In this document: one piece after another, positions 8,120 to 17,993 of the stretch | Numbering within the stretch: the stretch's first letter is position 1 | Layout: every line of letters begins with the position of its first letter | From: OMIS01 sp044350895 | GTDB taxonomy: Bacteria; Patescibacteriota; Microgenomatia; UBA1400; PJMF01 | Assembly: GCA_044350895.1 (NCBI GenBank) | Contig: JBILGT010000001.1 | Location: 55,040 to 119,039, forward strand | Reading direction: 5' to 3' | DNA length: 64,000 nt | Position numbers and translations under genes: made by a program | Notes under the pieces: generated by a model | What the model was told of the DNA's origin: nothing | Databases searched by the model: none | Seen by the model: only the letters and a program-made list of their open reading frames with translations

Positions 8120-10257
8120 TTTTTTTGTGCTGACAGTGAGGCTAATTTATCCTGTGCCAACTTATTGTTTGGATTAATATTTTGCAGCATATAGGTCAGC
8201 TGTGTAATTGCGTCCTGAGTTTTGCCTTGTTTTTCATATTCTTGTGCCAGTTGCCACCGTGCACTTTCATAATTTGGTTTGAGTGCAATTGTTTCTTGGA
8301 GACGTTGCACTCCTTCAGATGGATTATTCATCCAGAATTCGATAAGCCCCAGATTATACAGCAACTTTGCATCAGTAGGCGCAAGTGTGAGGGCTTGCTG
8401 TAGAATACTTTTGGCTTCAGGAAGTAGCCTCGAGTCTATCTGGGCGAGGTTAATTAGAATCCGGGCTCTTGTTTTATAAAAGTTAATTTGTCTTGGGTTG
8501 AGATTGAGAACGACATCACTTGCCTCAAGTGCACGGCGGGTTAATTCTGCAGCCTGTGTAGCTTGGCCAGCATTTGCAAAATGCATTGCATAGACTGCAT
8601 ATTGATCGGCCAATGTATCATAAAATATTGCTTCTTCAGGGCTTTTGCTTATAGCAACGGAAAGTTCTTCGAGACCTAACTCTAATTCTCCCTGTTCAAG
8701 CAGTGCTCTACCTCGAGTATATGACATATCCGCTGTCCAGTATGTATAGGTTCTGTATATTCCAAACAAACTTACTAAACTGATAACAACAATCGTCATA
8801 TGTTGCCAACTTGCTAACTGATGGGGGGCTGAAGTTGCAGGAAGTAGTGGCGCTTCAAAAATTTCTGAAAGAGCGAAATACAAGAACATGATAATCGCAA
8901 CCATAACTGTTGAAAAACCAAAAAAGTTGGAGATGCTGAGCGCAATAACACCCGCAATTAAACTACTGTAAAAAAGTGCCCGCTGGTGTTTATCAAGTTC
9001 AATTGCGCGCTTAATTCGTCTGCCCGTGAAGCCAAGAAATGTTGCCAAAAGAAGACAGTATGAACCAAGCCCAAATATTCCTGTTGTAGCCAAAAAATTC
9101 AAAAATTCATTGTGGGCTTTGTTGTAGAGAAAATCCCACTCTGACACCAGGTTATGTTCCTGAGGTCGGTCCTGATAGTAACTATAGCCAAATGTTTCAA
9201 CACCAGATCCCAAATACGGATAGCGTTTCCAAACTTGAAAAGCACCTTCCCAAACAATCTTACGAATATCTCCTGAGTCGGTTCCTCCAATATCAAGGCG
9301 ATTAACTGGGGCAGAAACGGGGACAGCAACTGGTTGGGTTTCTGCAGATCTCCGTTGTAAAACACTGCCAATAGATGGCGTAAATGGTGTCTCAAAAAGC
9401 AGTCCAATACTCAGAAATACTGCTGCAAAAGTCCAGGCCACCCAGGAACGACTGTAGCTCTTGAGTGACTTGAAGTTATCCTTTCTCCAAGATATATAGA
9501 GAAAAAGTAGTCCAAAGACCAAAAGTCCAACTCCAAGACCTAAAATTCCAGACCGAGAGCGAGTAAAGATGAGCGCCATGAACAGTAACGAAGTAGATAT
9601 AATTCCCAGCCACTTTGAGCTTTTTTTGCTAGCAGCATACGAAAGGAAGAAGCCAAGCGGAATCAGAGCTATGAGGTAGGCTGCAAGCCAGTTAGGTTGA
9701 CCAAAGGTGGCAAATACACGGTTTTTTACATCTTGAATCCAGCAACTTGTATCAAATGACTGACCTTGTGTTGCCAATAAACAGCTGGTGGAATGACCAA
9801 AGTGCTCAAGTATTGCATACAAACTTACAATAGTTGCTGATCCAAACAATGTCAGGAAAAAGCCTTTTAGCTGCTTGAGTTCTATATTGCTGACAAATGC
9901 ATAGTAGAGTGCCACGTAACTAAATGTTGAAAGTAATCCACCATGGAACCGAGTGTAGTAACCAAGGAGAGAAGTATATGGGTGTATCGAAAAAAGTGTC
10001 GAAAGTAGTTGAGATAAAACAAATAAGAGGATTGGGATATCAAGTTTTGTAGGTCTAAAAATGAAACTTTTATGTGTGACCATTCTAACAGCCCATAAAG
10101 AAACGATTATAATCGTCAAAAAGTAGGTTAAGATCATTTTGTTGAACTCAAACAACTCTTCAGTATTGAGAGTAAAAAAGAGTGGGACCGTTAAAACTAG
10201 GATGTTGAAGAACCCAGTAATGGCTAGCTGAAGATAGTCAGTTTTGTGGCTCTGCAT
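8116..10257 (-). CDS. O-antigen ligase/polymerase-like membrane protein with C-terminal TPR repeats
   Basis: A 713-residue integral membrane protein. About twelve hydrophobic segments fill roughly the first 480 residues. They include a Wzy/WaaL-like loop with GSGVETFGY and the EHNLVSEWDFLYNKAHNEFLN segment, where the His and Arg residues typical of O-antigen ligases lie. The C-terminal 200 residues form TPR-like helical repeats (for example TDAKLLYNLGLIEFWMNNP). Such proteins ligate or polymerise polysaccharide or glycosylate surface proteins at the outer face of the membrane. The acceptor is not known. It leads the def-fmt transcript. Confidence 0.8.
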   Translation of the reverse strand: MQSHKTDYLQLAITGFFNILVLTVPLFFTLNTEELFEFNKMILTYFLTIIIVSLWAVRMVTHKSFIFRPTKLDIPILLFVLSQLLSTLFSIHPYTSLLGYYTRFHGGLLSTFSYVALYYAFVSNIELKQLKGFFLTLFGSATIVSLYAILEHFGHSTSCLLATQGQSFDTSCWIQDVKNRVFATFGQPNWLAAYLIALIPLGFFLSYAASKKSSKWLGIISTSLLFMALIFTRSRSGILGLGVGLLVFGLLFLYISWRKDNFKSLKSYSRSWVAWTFAAVFLSIGLLFETPFTPSIGSVLQRRSAETQPVAVPVSAPVNRLDIGGTDSGDIRKIVWEGAFQVWKRYPYLGSGVETFGYSYYQDRPQEHNLVSEWDFLYNKAHNEFLNFLATTGIFGLGSYCLLLATFLGFTGRRIKRAIELDKHQRALFYSSLIAGVIALSISNFFGFSTVMVAIIMFLYFALSEIFEAPLLPATSAPHQLASWQHMTIVVISLVSLFGIYRTYTYWTADMSYTRGRALLEQGELELGLEELSVAISKSPEEAIFYDTLADQYAVYAMHFANAGQATQAAELTRRALEASDVVLNLNPRQINFYKTRARILINLAQIDSRLLPEAKSILQQALTLAPTDAKLLYNLGLIEFWMNNPSEGVQRLQETIALKPNYESARWQLAQEYEKQGKTQDAITQLTYMLQNINPNNKLAQDKLASLSAQKK

Positions 10258-10341
10258 TGTTTGGGTTTTTTATGTATTCACAGCGATTAACTGCATTTGT
10301 TATAGTTCTATTGTTGCGTAATTTATTGTACACTTACACTT

Positions 10342-10995
10342 ATGGATAATGTCACTGCCCATTCTACTACAAATCCTAGTTCTGCAAATGCTGCATCTTA
10401 CGTAGATGCCTATGTCCCGCCAACTGCTCAAGATCCTGCAAATCCCGTCACTATTACGTCACCAGTTTCAACTGCGCCTATGACACCACAAACACCAACC
10501 CCAGATACAGTCCCGGCTGCTGCAGCTTCTACTACACCTCCAGCAAAAACAGGTGCACAGTCCGAGGAATTGGAAGATCAAAATATTTTTTATATGTTGG
10601 GAGTCCTTGATGGTACCCCCGAACAACGCGAATCATTTCTTGACGAGTTACAACAAGTTATCTGGGAAGATTTTCTTGAGTATGACGTTAAGCTCTTAAT
10701 CACCAAAGAAGAGCAAGGCCAACTTGACACCATTTTGTCTAGTAATCCTGGCAATGAACTAGAGAAGCAAGAAAAAATTGTTGTGTTTTTGGAGAAATTA
10801 ATTCCTGATCTCGAAGAGATTATGCTTGAAAAAGCTTTAGAGCTCAAAGAAGAGATGATTCGTGAGCGAGTCAAAGGAATGAAAGAGTACTACAAAGAAA
10901 AACCTGAGTCTCTGGCCCAGATCACCAAAGCTGAAGAAATGATGAATGTTGGCAAATGGTATACAGCTGCTACACTACTCAATAGTATCCGCTAA
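10342..10995 (+). CDS. DUF5663-like protein with Pro/Thr/Ala-rich N-terminus
   Basis: A 217-residue protein with two parts. Residues 1-75 are disordered and rich in Ala, Pro and Thr. Residues 80-217 are helical and highly charged, starting NIFYMLGVLDGTPEQRESFL and ending in a NVGKWYTAATLLNSIR helix. The C-terminal part resembles the DUF5663 family seen in candidate-phyla genomes; that assignment is from memory of the pattern and is tentative. No signal peptide or membrane segment is visible. It precedes the cell-shape cluster by 21 nt and could be co-transcribed with it. Confidence 0.65.
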   Translation: MDNVTAHSTTNPSSANAASYVDAYVPPTAQDPANPVTITSPVSTAPMTPQTPTPDTVPAAAASTTPPAKTGAQSEELEDQNIFYMLGVLDGTPEQRESFLDELQQVIWEDFLEYDVKLLITKEEQGQLDTILSSNPGNELEKQEKIVVFLEKLIPDLEEIMLEKALELKEEMIRERVKGMKEYYKEKPESLAQITKAEEMMNVGKWYTAATLLNSIR

Positions 10996-11016
10996 GTATT
11001 CTGATAAATTGTCATA

Positions 11017-12015
11017 ATGATTCCTGTAAAAAGAAATAATGCATCGCTTTATTTTGATGTTGGCTCGACGATGGCGCGAGTCATACAAGGTAGTGATGTT
11101 TTGTATTGTGAGCCAAGCTGTATTGCTGTCCACACCAAAAGTGAACAAGTAGTGGCAGTGGGTGTGAAGGCATACCAGCTGCTGGGCAAAACAACCGAAC
11201 AAGTTGAACTCATCTTTCCTATTCAATATGGTGTCGTGGCTAATAGATTTGCCTTCGAACAACTTCTCCAAGCAATTTTAAAAAGTGTCCAACCACACTC
11301 TGATTTGTGGAGCTTAATACTCGGTTTACACGGAGGATATGCGGCATTAAGCACGATATCACCCTCAGAAACGGCAGTACTGCGGCGCAGCTTGAAAGCA
11401 GTCGGGTTGGGGCGTGTACAACCTATTAATCAAATGGTGGCAGCCGCACTCCACCTTAAATTGCGTGATAGAGTAGGCCAAAGTTACTGCCTCATTGATA
11501 TTGGTGGCCAGGTCAGTGAAGTGGCAATTGTAACTGGAGGAGAAGTAGTAGCAAGCACTCGTCTTAAATGGGGTGGCGTGCAGTGTACTGAGCGCATTCA
11601 AGAAGCCATTATGGAAAAACATGAGTGCGCAGTGAGTTGGCACACCGCAGAAGTGGTGAAGCGCCAGCTGGGTATTGTCAGTGATGATGATTCTTTCACC
11701 AAACATAAAGTTTCCATCCGAGGAAAACATCTGTTATCACAGCTGGGTCAAACTGTTGTGGTGTCCAACCAAGATATTGCTCCAGTGTGTACAGAATTTG
11801 CCTATGAACTTTTTAAAGCCATTCAACAGTTATTTACGCAGGCACCCACAGAAGTAGTGACAAGTTGTCTCGAACAGGGAATTTTCCTAATTGGTGGCGG
11901 TTCTTTATTGAAAGGGTTGCCAGAGTTTTTACAAAAAAATTTACATACTGAAGTCAATGTGAGTCAGGAGCCAGAACTCGTGGTGTCGAGAGGTCTGACT
12001 GAAATGGATATATAA
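11017..12015 (+). CDS. divergent MreB-like actin-family protein
   Basis: A 332-residue actin-fold ATPase related to MreB, which forms membrane-bound filaments that guide wall synthesis. Recognisable parts are the phosphate-1 loop FDVGSTMARV, a GLHGG segment, the phosphate-2 loop LIDIGGQVSEVAI and the adenosine loop GIFLIGGGSLLKGL. The usual DLGTANT loop is altered to DVGSTMA. Position directly before mreC, mreD and a class B PBP supports the assignment more strongly than sequence alone. A PilM/FtsA-type protein is the main alternative. Confidence 0.8.
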   Translation: MIPVKRNNASLYFDVGSTMARVIQGSDVLYCEPSCIAVHTKSEQVVAVGVKAYQLLGKTTEQVELIFPIQYGVVANRFAFEQLLQAILKSVQPHSDLWSLILGLHGGYAALSTISPSETAVLRRSLKAVGLGRVQPINQMVAAALHLKLRDRVGQSYCLIDIGGQVSEVAIVTGGEVVASTRLKWGGVQCTERIQEAIMEKHECAVSWHTAEVVKRQLGIVSDDDSFTKHKVSIRGKHLLSQLGQTVVVSNQDIAPVCTEFAYELFKAIQQLFTQAPTEVVTSCLEQGIFLIGGGSLLKGLPEFLQKNLHTEVNVSQEPELVVSRGLTEMDI

Positions 12016-12018
12016 CCT

Positions 12019-12804
12019 ATGCAGTTTTTGGGAATGCACAAGTTTCATGATCTGGTGAAACAGACTTTAATGTATGCTGTTGTATTTCTGATGATAGTTT
12101 TGATCGAGCGTGTGGGTTGGGCAGGTACGTTTCGCGGTGGCGCCTTGCGCTTGTTTCAACCGTTTGAACTGTTTGGTATGAATGTGCTATATAACCTTGA
12201 ATTTCCGGTGCGATGGATTGAAGGAAATCGAGTCAAAGCTGAAGAAGTTCGCACGCTCAAACGTTCATATGCTGAAGCACTTGCAAAACTGAGTGAGTTG
12301 GAAACTGTGAAGCGAGAGAATGAAACATTGCGTGCACTGATTGAAAAAGAGGGAAGCCGAGTTGAAAAAAAACTTCTTGCCGCTCCAATTATTTCATATT
12401 CTCTCACGGCAATTGCCAAGGGATCCGATGCGGGAGTGACTGAAGGTGCACTCGTTTATGTGGGTGATACGTTGGTGGGACGGGTCACACAAGTATCTCA
12501 AAGTCAGTCCTTGGTGACATTATTTTCTCATCCTGAATCTGCGCAGATTCTGGTGCAAACTGAATCTGGAGTGCAGGGGTTGCTTGTGGGAACTGGAAAA
12601 CAACTTGACGTGACACAGTTACCAACGCAATCCACTATTAGTGTGGGTGAGCGTATCACCACTGTCGGCCAACCAGGCATACCGCCAGGACAATTAGTGG
12701 GAGTAGTAGCAGCGGTTTCGCAAGGACAAACTGCCCCGATGCAAACTGCAATTGTCGATGAATTGACTTCATTTTATACGGCGTCATTAGTAGAAATAAA
12801 GTAA
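12019..12804 (+). CDS. mreC: rod shape-determining protein MreC
   Basis: A 261-residue protein with one N-terminal membrane segment (about residues 14-31, with the bulk of the chain outside the cytoplasm), then a coiled coil (about residues 75-115, RTLKRSYAEALAKLSELE) and a two-barrel beta domain with GALVYVGDTLVGRV and GLLVGTG. MreC links the MreB filament to the transpeptidase and the wall. It begins 3 nt after the mreB-like stop and is followed 4 nt later by mreD. Confidence 0.92.
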   Translation: MQFLGMHKFHDLVKQTLMYAVVFLMIVLIERVGWAGTFRGGALRLFQPFELFGMNVLYNLEFPVRWIEGNRVKAEEVRTLKRSYAEALAKLSELETVKRENETLRALIEKEGSRVEKKLLAAPIISYSLTAIAKGSDAGVTEGALVYVGDTLVGRVTQVSQSQSLVTLFSHPESAQILVQTESGVQGLLVGTGKQLDVTQLPTQSTISVGERITTVGQPGIPPGQLVGVVAAVSQGQTAPMQTAIVDELTSFYTASLVEIK

Positions 12805-12808
12805 CCAT

Positions 12809-13267
12809 ATGTTGTATTCAGTCCTGAGCACACTTTTCAAACTGCTACTTGTGGCTGTGGTTCTTGCGATTGAAGTGAGTGTTGCTTTGCCAGTAGTTTC
12901 ACTTGCAATGCTGTTTCTATTTCTTCGTGATATGAATCGAGTGGGGCAGATCAGCATGTTAGTGGGAACAGCACTACTGGCAAGTAGTTTTACTGGGCAA
13001 TCATGGAGTCTTGTATTTGCAATCCTTTCAGTCTGTTGGCTAGGTGTAGAAGTGGTGCGTGGAGAAGCCGCCAAGGTTCGTAATCGCATTTTGCTGATGA
13101 GTTTTGCTGCCACGCTCAGTATTAGTAGTTTTGCGAATATGCATATTTCACTCAGAACAGTACTGTATACACTGCTATTTGGTGTCATAGCAGTTGTGTG
13201 TACACGTACTTTTGCTCACCAGCGGAGTAGATATCGGCTGATTGAATGGATTTCGCCAGGAATGTAA
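12809..13267 (+). CDS. mreD: MreD-like membrane protein
   Basis: A 152-residue, very hydrophobic protein with about five membrane segments and almost no soluble part. Sequence similarity to MreD is weak, as usual for this fast-evolving family. The call rests on size, hydrophobicity and its exact place between mreC and the PBP2 gene. Its stop overlaps the next start in a TAATG arrangement, so translation is probably coupled. Confidence 0.75.
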   Translation: MLYSVLSTLFKLLLVAVVLAIEVSVALPVVSLAMLFLFLRDMNRVGQISMLVGTALLASSFTGQSWSLVFAILSVCWLGVEVVRGEAAKVRNRILLMSFAATLSISSFANMHISLRTVLYTLLFGVIAVVCTRTFAHQRSRYRLIEWISPGM

Positions 13268-15156
13268 TGGCATCACTACAAAAAACTATTAACCATAGAA
13301 TGTATGTTTTACTTGCCCTCACTGTGATGAGTGGAACACTATTTTTGTTGCGCCTGATTCATCTGCAAATTATTGAGGGAACAAAATTTGAAAGTATGGT
13401 TGATGCCAATCGCTTTTTTACAGTAATTCTTCCCAAAGAACGAGGTGTACTTCTGGATAGATATGGTGAGCAGCTAGTCTACAACGAACCAATCTACTAT
13501 AAACTTAAAAATCCTGAGCGACTGTATGGTGAACAGGTCTTAATTGATCGCAGCGAAGCATTACAGCTTCTTTCAAATTCTGGCGAACACGTTGGCATGG
13601 ATACGACTCGTTGGTATCCGTCAGGAGCAGCCAGTGCTCATATTTTGGGATACACAGGCCCGGTGACAGCTGATGATATTGCAGCAGAACCGCGACTTCG
13701 TGCTCGAGATTCAATTGGTAAATTCGGTCTAGAGCGCAAGTATGATGAAATGCTTTCAGGCACGAGTAGTAAAGAAGTGTATGAAGCTAATGCGTTGGGC
13801 AAAAAAACACGCTTGGTGACAACATATCCTGGAAAAACAGGAACATCGCTTACCACCACACTTGATCCATATCTGACTACGATTGCTGCTCAAGCATTGG
13901 GAGAAAAAACTGGTGCGGTAGTGATTGAAGATGCACAAACAGGAGGCATCTTGGCGTTGGTCAGTACTCCTAGTTTTGATCCAAATATTTTAAGCAAACG
14001 TGAAAGTGACCCAGAAAAAGAAAAGCTGCGCAAACAAAAAGTAAGTGAGTTTTTTAGTCACCCCAAACAACTGTTTTTTAATCGAGCCTCTGGTGGAGCA
14101 TATCCACCGGGATCGGTATTTAAGCTGGTGACATCCACTGCCGCTTTAGAAACTGGCAGTGTCGATACAAATACAACAGTTCAGGATGAAGGTGTTTTGA
14201 AAGTGGGCGAATACTCATATGCCAACTGGTACTACTCGCAGTACGGTAGGGTTGAAGGCAGTATTTCACTGCAGCACGCAATTGCACGGAGTAATGATAT
14301 TTACTTTTATAAAGCAGCTGAGTGGATTGGTCCAGAGAAACTTTCAGACTTTGCAAAAATTTTTGGTTTTGGTAAAAAAACTGGCATTGAATTGCCAGGC
14401 GAGTCAGCAGGATTTGTACCGTCGCCTTCTTGGAAAGAAGAGAAGCAAGGTGAAAAGTGGTTTTTGGGTAACACCTATCACTTTGGTATCGGACAAGGTG
14501 ACTTGCTGGTCACTCCACTGCAAGTTGCGCAGATGATTCAAGCGATCGCTAACAGAGGAACACTCTGCCAACCCACGATTCTTGCAATGGACACCAAGCA
14601 GTGCAAGGGGCTTGGATTGAATGATGACAATTTGCGAGTAGTGTTGGCTGGTATGCTTGATGCCTGTAGTACTGGTGGAACTGCTTTTCCATTTTTTGAA
14701 TGGAATACCAAACATATAAAACCTGATCTCGACTCATATCAATCTTTGCATGAAGGTGCAATTGCCTGTAAAACCGGAACCGCAGAATTTGGCGTGACAA
14801 CGGGCGATAACAAAAAGAAAACACATGGCTGGTTTGTGATGGCTCTCAATACTAAAAGTCTGATTGCAGAAGAACTTGCCGCTGCAGATGCCGCAACACC
14901 ATCTGGCGAGCTTGCGGTAACTTCAGCATTGCCAGATTATTTAAATCATCAATCCTGGCTGGAACAGGTGAAAGAAGATGGATTCCCAGAAAATATTGTT
15001 CTCTCAGTGCTTGTAGAAAGTGATGAAGTGGGACCATACCGTGAAGGAAGTCGTGATGCAGCGCCAATTGCCAAAGCAATTGTGGACTGGATGACTGGTG
15101 AAACCTTGAAGCCAGTTGTTCCGCTGGTGCCACCACCTAATGTGATTGCTGAATAA
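13267..15156 (+). CDS. mrdA: penicillin-binding protein 2 (peptidoglycan transpeptidase)
   Basis: A class B penicillin-binding protein that cross-links peptidoglycan during elongation. After an N-terminal membrane anchor comes the dimerisation domain (PKERGVLLDRYGEQL), then the transpeptidase domain with all active-site motifs: SVFK within PPGSVFKLV, SND within ARSNDIYF, and KTG within ACKTGTAEFG. The ATG at 13267 overlaps the mreD stop and gives 629 residues; an upstream ATG at 13246 inside mreD is less likely. The last 20 bp overlap the 3' end of murF on the other strand. Confidence 0.93.
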   Translation: MASLQKTINHRMYVLLALTVMSGTLFLLRLIHLQIIEGTKFESMVDANRFFTVILPKERGVLLDRYGEQLVYNEPIYYKLKNPERLYGEQVLIDRSEALQLLSNSGEHVGMDTTRWYPSGAASAHILGYTGPVTADDIAAEPRLRARDSIGKFGLERKYDEMLSGTSSKEVYEANALGKKTRLVTTYPGKTGTSLTTTLDPYLTTIAAQALGEKTGAVVIEDAQTGGILALVSTPSFDPNILSKRESDPEKEKLRKQKVSEFFSHPKQLFFNRASGGAYPPGSVFKLVTSTAALETGSVDTNTTVQDEGVLKVGEYSYANWYYSQYGRVEGSISLQHAIARSNDIYFYKAAEWIGPEKLSDFAKIFGFGKKTGIELPGESAGFVPSPSWKEEKQGEKWFLGNTYHFGIGQGDLLVTPLQVAQMIQAIANRGTLCQPTILAMDTKQCKGLGLNDDNLRVVLAGMLDACSTGGTAFPFFEWNTKHIKPDLDSYQSLHEGAIACKTGTAEFGVTTGDNKKKTHGWFVMALNTKSLIAEELAAADAATPSGELAVTSALPDYLNHQSWLEQVKEDGFPENIVLSVLVESDEVGPYREGSRDAAPIAKAIVDWMTGETLKPVVPLVPPPNVIAE

Positions 15157-16486
15157 GTTTTTTTCGCTCACCATCCCAAAATGAACCTCGTCTGCACAGT
15201 ACTCCATCAGCTGTTTCAGGGTGTGCCATCAGTCGTTCGATCGCAATCTCTAAAAGCAGTGTATTCTGTGAGCCTTTAACAAAGAGCAAGTCATCAGGTT
15301 TAAGTGTCGTTTTAAGGTATTCGGCAGCCAGATATGCATTCACAAACCACCTGACATCAACATTCTTTTCTTTTAAAATAGGAACTGCATATTTGAGCAT
15401 ATACGGTCCAACCAAAACAACCTCGTCAAAGACTTTGACCGCTTTTTGAGCAATTAGTTCGTGATCTACTTGCGTGACTGAGCCAAGTTCTCGCATGTCG
15501 CCCAGTAGGGCTAGCGTGCGCTTACTGTCTATGTGGGGAATGAGCTCAAAAAAATCGAGTGTTGGTTTGGCTGATGAGTTATATGAACTGTCTAAAATAG
15601 TTGCGCCATTGATAGCGGGAATTAAGCTGGCTCGCCCAGGTGGTAATTTGTAGTTTTTCTCTAGTAATTTACAACATAAGTAAGGAGAAAGGCCGGCGTA
15701 AATTCCCACACAGAGTGCTGCCGCAAATGTGCCTGCATAGTGATGGGGGACAAGGTATTCATTAAGTGAAAGCGTGACTTTTTCTTCTGCAGTGGAAAAA
15801 ACAATTTGTGTGCCAGCTTTGTTCCAGTTAACTGCATCGATTTGGATTGTTGCATCATGTTTTTCACCAAATGTCATTAGTTTGGCTTTGGTGGGTGTGG
15901 CATTTTCCATCAAGACTGCGCTGTCAGCATTAAGAACGGCCAGTCCATTTTTTGGAAGTGACTTGGTGAGCTTGCCTTTTTCAGCAGCAATCAGTTGCAC
16001 AAGGGAATCACGTCGCTCTGCCAAACTTTTCCCCACAACCAGATGATCGAATGGTTCAGAATGCACAGCATCTACGCTCGTAAATACACCAATTTCAGGT
16101 TGCAGAATGGTGAGCAAATAAGACATATTCTTGGGAGGAAGGGGACTATCGATACCCATTTCAACAATATAGAAGTCATATTTTTCCCAGTTAGTGAGGA
16201 GCTTGAGCGGTGCTTGTATGGCAAGTTTGAGCCAGCTCAAAAGCGAAAAATTGCTTGGACTTAATCCTAAGATATTGAGTGGAATGCCTGATTCAGAATT
16301 GGCTTTTCGCCCCACCTTTATTTTGAATTTCTCCTGGAGAATTGCCGCAATTGCTTCCATAGTGCTACTTTTACCTGCACTGCCAGTGATGCCGATGATA
16401 CGTGGCTGAGTTTTAATGAGCTGGATTTGCGCCAGCAAGCGAAAGTAGGAGAGGAGCAGTGTGGCAAAGATTGTTTTCATGTACAT
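15137..16486 (-). CDS. murF: UDP-N-acetylmuramoyl-tripeptide--D-Ala-D-Ala ligase (MurF-type)
   Basis: A 449-residue Mur ligase that adds the D-Ala-D-Ala dipeptide to the peptidoglycan precursor in the cytoplasm. The ATP loop is GITGSAGKSSTMEAI, followed by SESGIPLNILG, the central-domain VLNADS and the C-terminal domain ILDSSYNSSAKPT and ALLGDMRELG, which are typical of MurF. An N-terminal membrane-like stretch precedes the ATP loop and the usual N-terminal UDP-MurNAc domain is missing, so this is a short form. The gene faces the PBP2 gene and their ends overlap. Confidence 0.85.
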   Translation of the reverse strand: MYMKTIFATLLLSYFRLLAQIQLIKTQPRIIGITGSAGKSSTMEAIAAILQEKFKIKVGRKANSESGIPLNILGLSPSNFSLLSWLKLAIQAPLKLLTNWEKYDFYIVEMGIDSPLPPKNMSYLLTILQPEIGVFTSVDAVHSEPFDHLVVGKSLAERRDSLVQLIAAEKGKLTKSLPKNGLAVLNADSAVLMENATPTKAKLMTFGEKHDATIQIDAVNWNKAGTQIVFSTAEEKVTLSLNEYLVPHHYAGTFAAALCVGIYAGLSPYLCCKLLEKNYKLPPGRASLIPAINGATILDSSYNSSAKPTLDFFELIPHIDSKRTLALLGDMRELGSVTQVDHELIAQKAVKVFDEVVLVGPYMLKYAVPILKEKNVDVRWFVNAYLAAEYLKTTLKPDDLLFVKGSQNTLLLEIAIERLMAHPETADGVLCRRGSFWDGERKKLIQQSH

Positions 16487-16495
16487 GTATTAGAT

Positions 16496-16762
16496 TTACT
16501 TACCGTCTTTTGATTTGGGCCGTAAAATATTATTGACGGCACTCATCAGATCAAATTTCGCTTGTGTATGGATTTCTGGAGTGTAGTTTGGGGTTCCAAA
16601 TTTTTCCTGATAGTATTGTTCCACTGCAGCTTTTGTCTCTGCAGTAGTAGCTACATCTTTTCCCAGCTTCTCAAGTTCAGCTGGAGATAATTTGTCCAGG
16701 TCTTCCTTTGAAAATGCAAATTTTTTTCCTTCGCCTGGTTTTTCTACCATGAGTACTTTCAC
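16496..16762 (-). CDS. unknown small charged protein
   Basis: An 88-residue soluble protein with many Lys and Glu residues and no membrane segment. It begins at a GTG (16762); an in-frame ATG at 16750 is an equally good start. It lies 9 nt before murF on the same strand, so it is probably the first gene of that transcript. I do not recognise a family. Confidence 0.6.
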   Translation of the reverse strand: MKVLMVEKPGEGKKFAFSKEDLDKLSPAELEKLGKDVATTAETKAAVEQYYQEKFGTPNYTPEIHTQAKFDLMSAVNNILRPKSKDGK

Positions 16763-16817
16763 ATACTGGTGCCTTCATTCTACGTTTTATGCAAGGTATG
16801 TACTGTAATCTTACCGC

Positions 16818-17927
16818 ATGGATACTCTGGAAAGCAAATCTTTAGCAGCATTAGTGAGCATAGAAGGCATTGGACAGCGAACAGTGGCAAGTCTTTGCAC
16901 TGACCTCCACGCTCAAAATATTTCGTGGGAAGAGTTTTGGGAGTCAGGCGCAACATTATGGAAAAATTATGCAATTTTGGAAAATAAGATAGATAGCATA
17001 GAAAAATTTATAAAAGAACAAACAATGGAGACATATTATGAAAAACTAAAAACCCGAAACATTCGGGTAATTACAAAAGACTCATCTGAGTATCCACCAC
17101 TGCTCAAGGAAGTGGAAAATGGACCAGTAGTGCTGTTCGCGCAGGGCTCACCAATGGAGTGGACAGCGAGTGTCCCAATCGCAGTAGTTGGCACACGGCA
17201 TATGACCGCCTATGGCAAACTTGTCACTGAGAAAATTGCTCGAGAATTGGTATGTGCTGGCGCCCAGATTATTTCTGGATTTATGTATGGAGTGGATACC
17301 TGTGCACACCTTACGGCATTAGAGAATCAAGGAAAAACTGTTGGAGTACTGGGATTCGGTTTTGACTATATGTATCCTTCCAGTCACAAAAAAGTTTTTA
17401 GACAATGTCTCGAGAATGGAATGAGCTTTGTTACGCCATTTGCGCCAGCAGTGCAACCAAATAAAGGAAATTTTCCTGCCCGGAATGCCATCGTTGCTGG
17501 CATGAGTGCTGCTGTTGTAGTGACAGAGGCAGCAGAAAAAAGTGGCACACATATCACAGCTGGTTTTGCCGCAGATTTTGGAAGAACTGTCTGTGCGGTG
17601 CCCGGGCCCATTACCAGTCCGTATAGTGCGGGGACAAAGTCATTAGTTAACCAAGGCGCAGTGTTGGTGAGTTCAGGAAGTGAAGTTTTGGAAAGTTTGG
17701 GTTTGAGCCATAGTAAAACGTTTGGTTTGTCTACAACCGCTGTCCAGAGCTTTTCAGAAAAGGAAACTCTGATTATTAAAATCTTACGTTCGTCTGGTGG
17801 CCAGTCGCTCAATAATCTCCTGGTAATAACTAAATTACCACCGGCTGAATTACTGACAGTTATTACAGAACTTGAACTGAAACAGCAGATTGCCAGAGAA
17901 GGCGATACATGGATGATTTGCTCGTAA
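16818..17927 (+). CDS. dprA: DNA-processing protein DprA
   Basis: A 369-residue DprA/Smf protein, which loads RecA on incoming single-stranded DNA during natural transformation. An N-terminal helix-hairpin-like region (IEGIGQRTVASL) precedes the Rossmann-like domain with VGTRHMTAYGKL, SGFMYGVDTCAH and the FPARNAIVAGMS segment, and a C-terminal winged-helix domain (SGGQSLNNLLVITKLPPAELL) closes the chain. A TGTAAT -10-like box lies 8 nt before the ATG. topA follows, a common arrangement in bacteria. Confidence 0.93.
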   Translation: MDTLESKSLAALVSIEGIGQRTVASLCTDLHAQNISWEEFWESGATLWKNYAILENKIDSIEKFIKEQTMETYYEKLKTRNIRVITKDSSEYPPLLKEVENGPVVLFAQGSPMEWTASVPIAVVGTRHMTAYGKLVTEKIARELVCAGAQIISGFMYGVDTCAHLTALENQGKTVGVLGFGFDYMYPSSHKKVFRQCLENGMSFVTPFAPAVQPNKGNFPARNAIVAGMSAAVVVTEAAEKSGTHITAGFAADFGRTVCAVPGPITSPYSAGTKSLVNQGAVLVSSGSEVLESLGLSHSKTFGLSTTAVQSFSEKETLIIKILRSSGGQSLNNLLVITKLPPAELLTVITELELKQQIAREGDTWMICS

Positions 17928-17993
17928 CAATAGAAAATATGGTAGACTGCCCACTATTCTTACTAACAAATTCGTGTGGTATCATCTTGCAAT

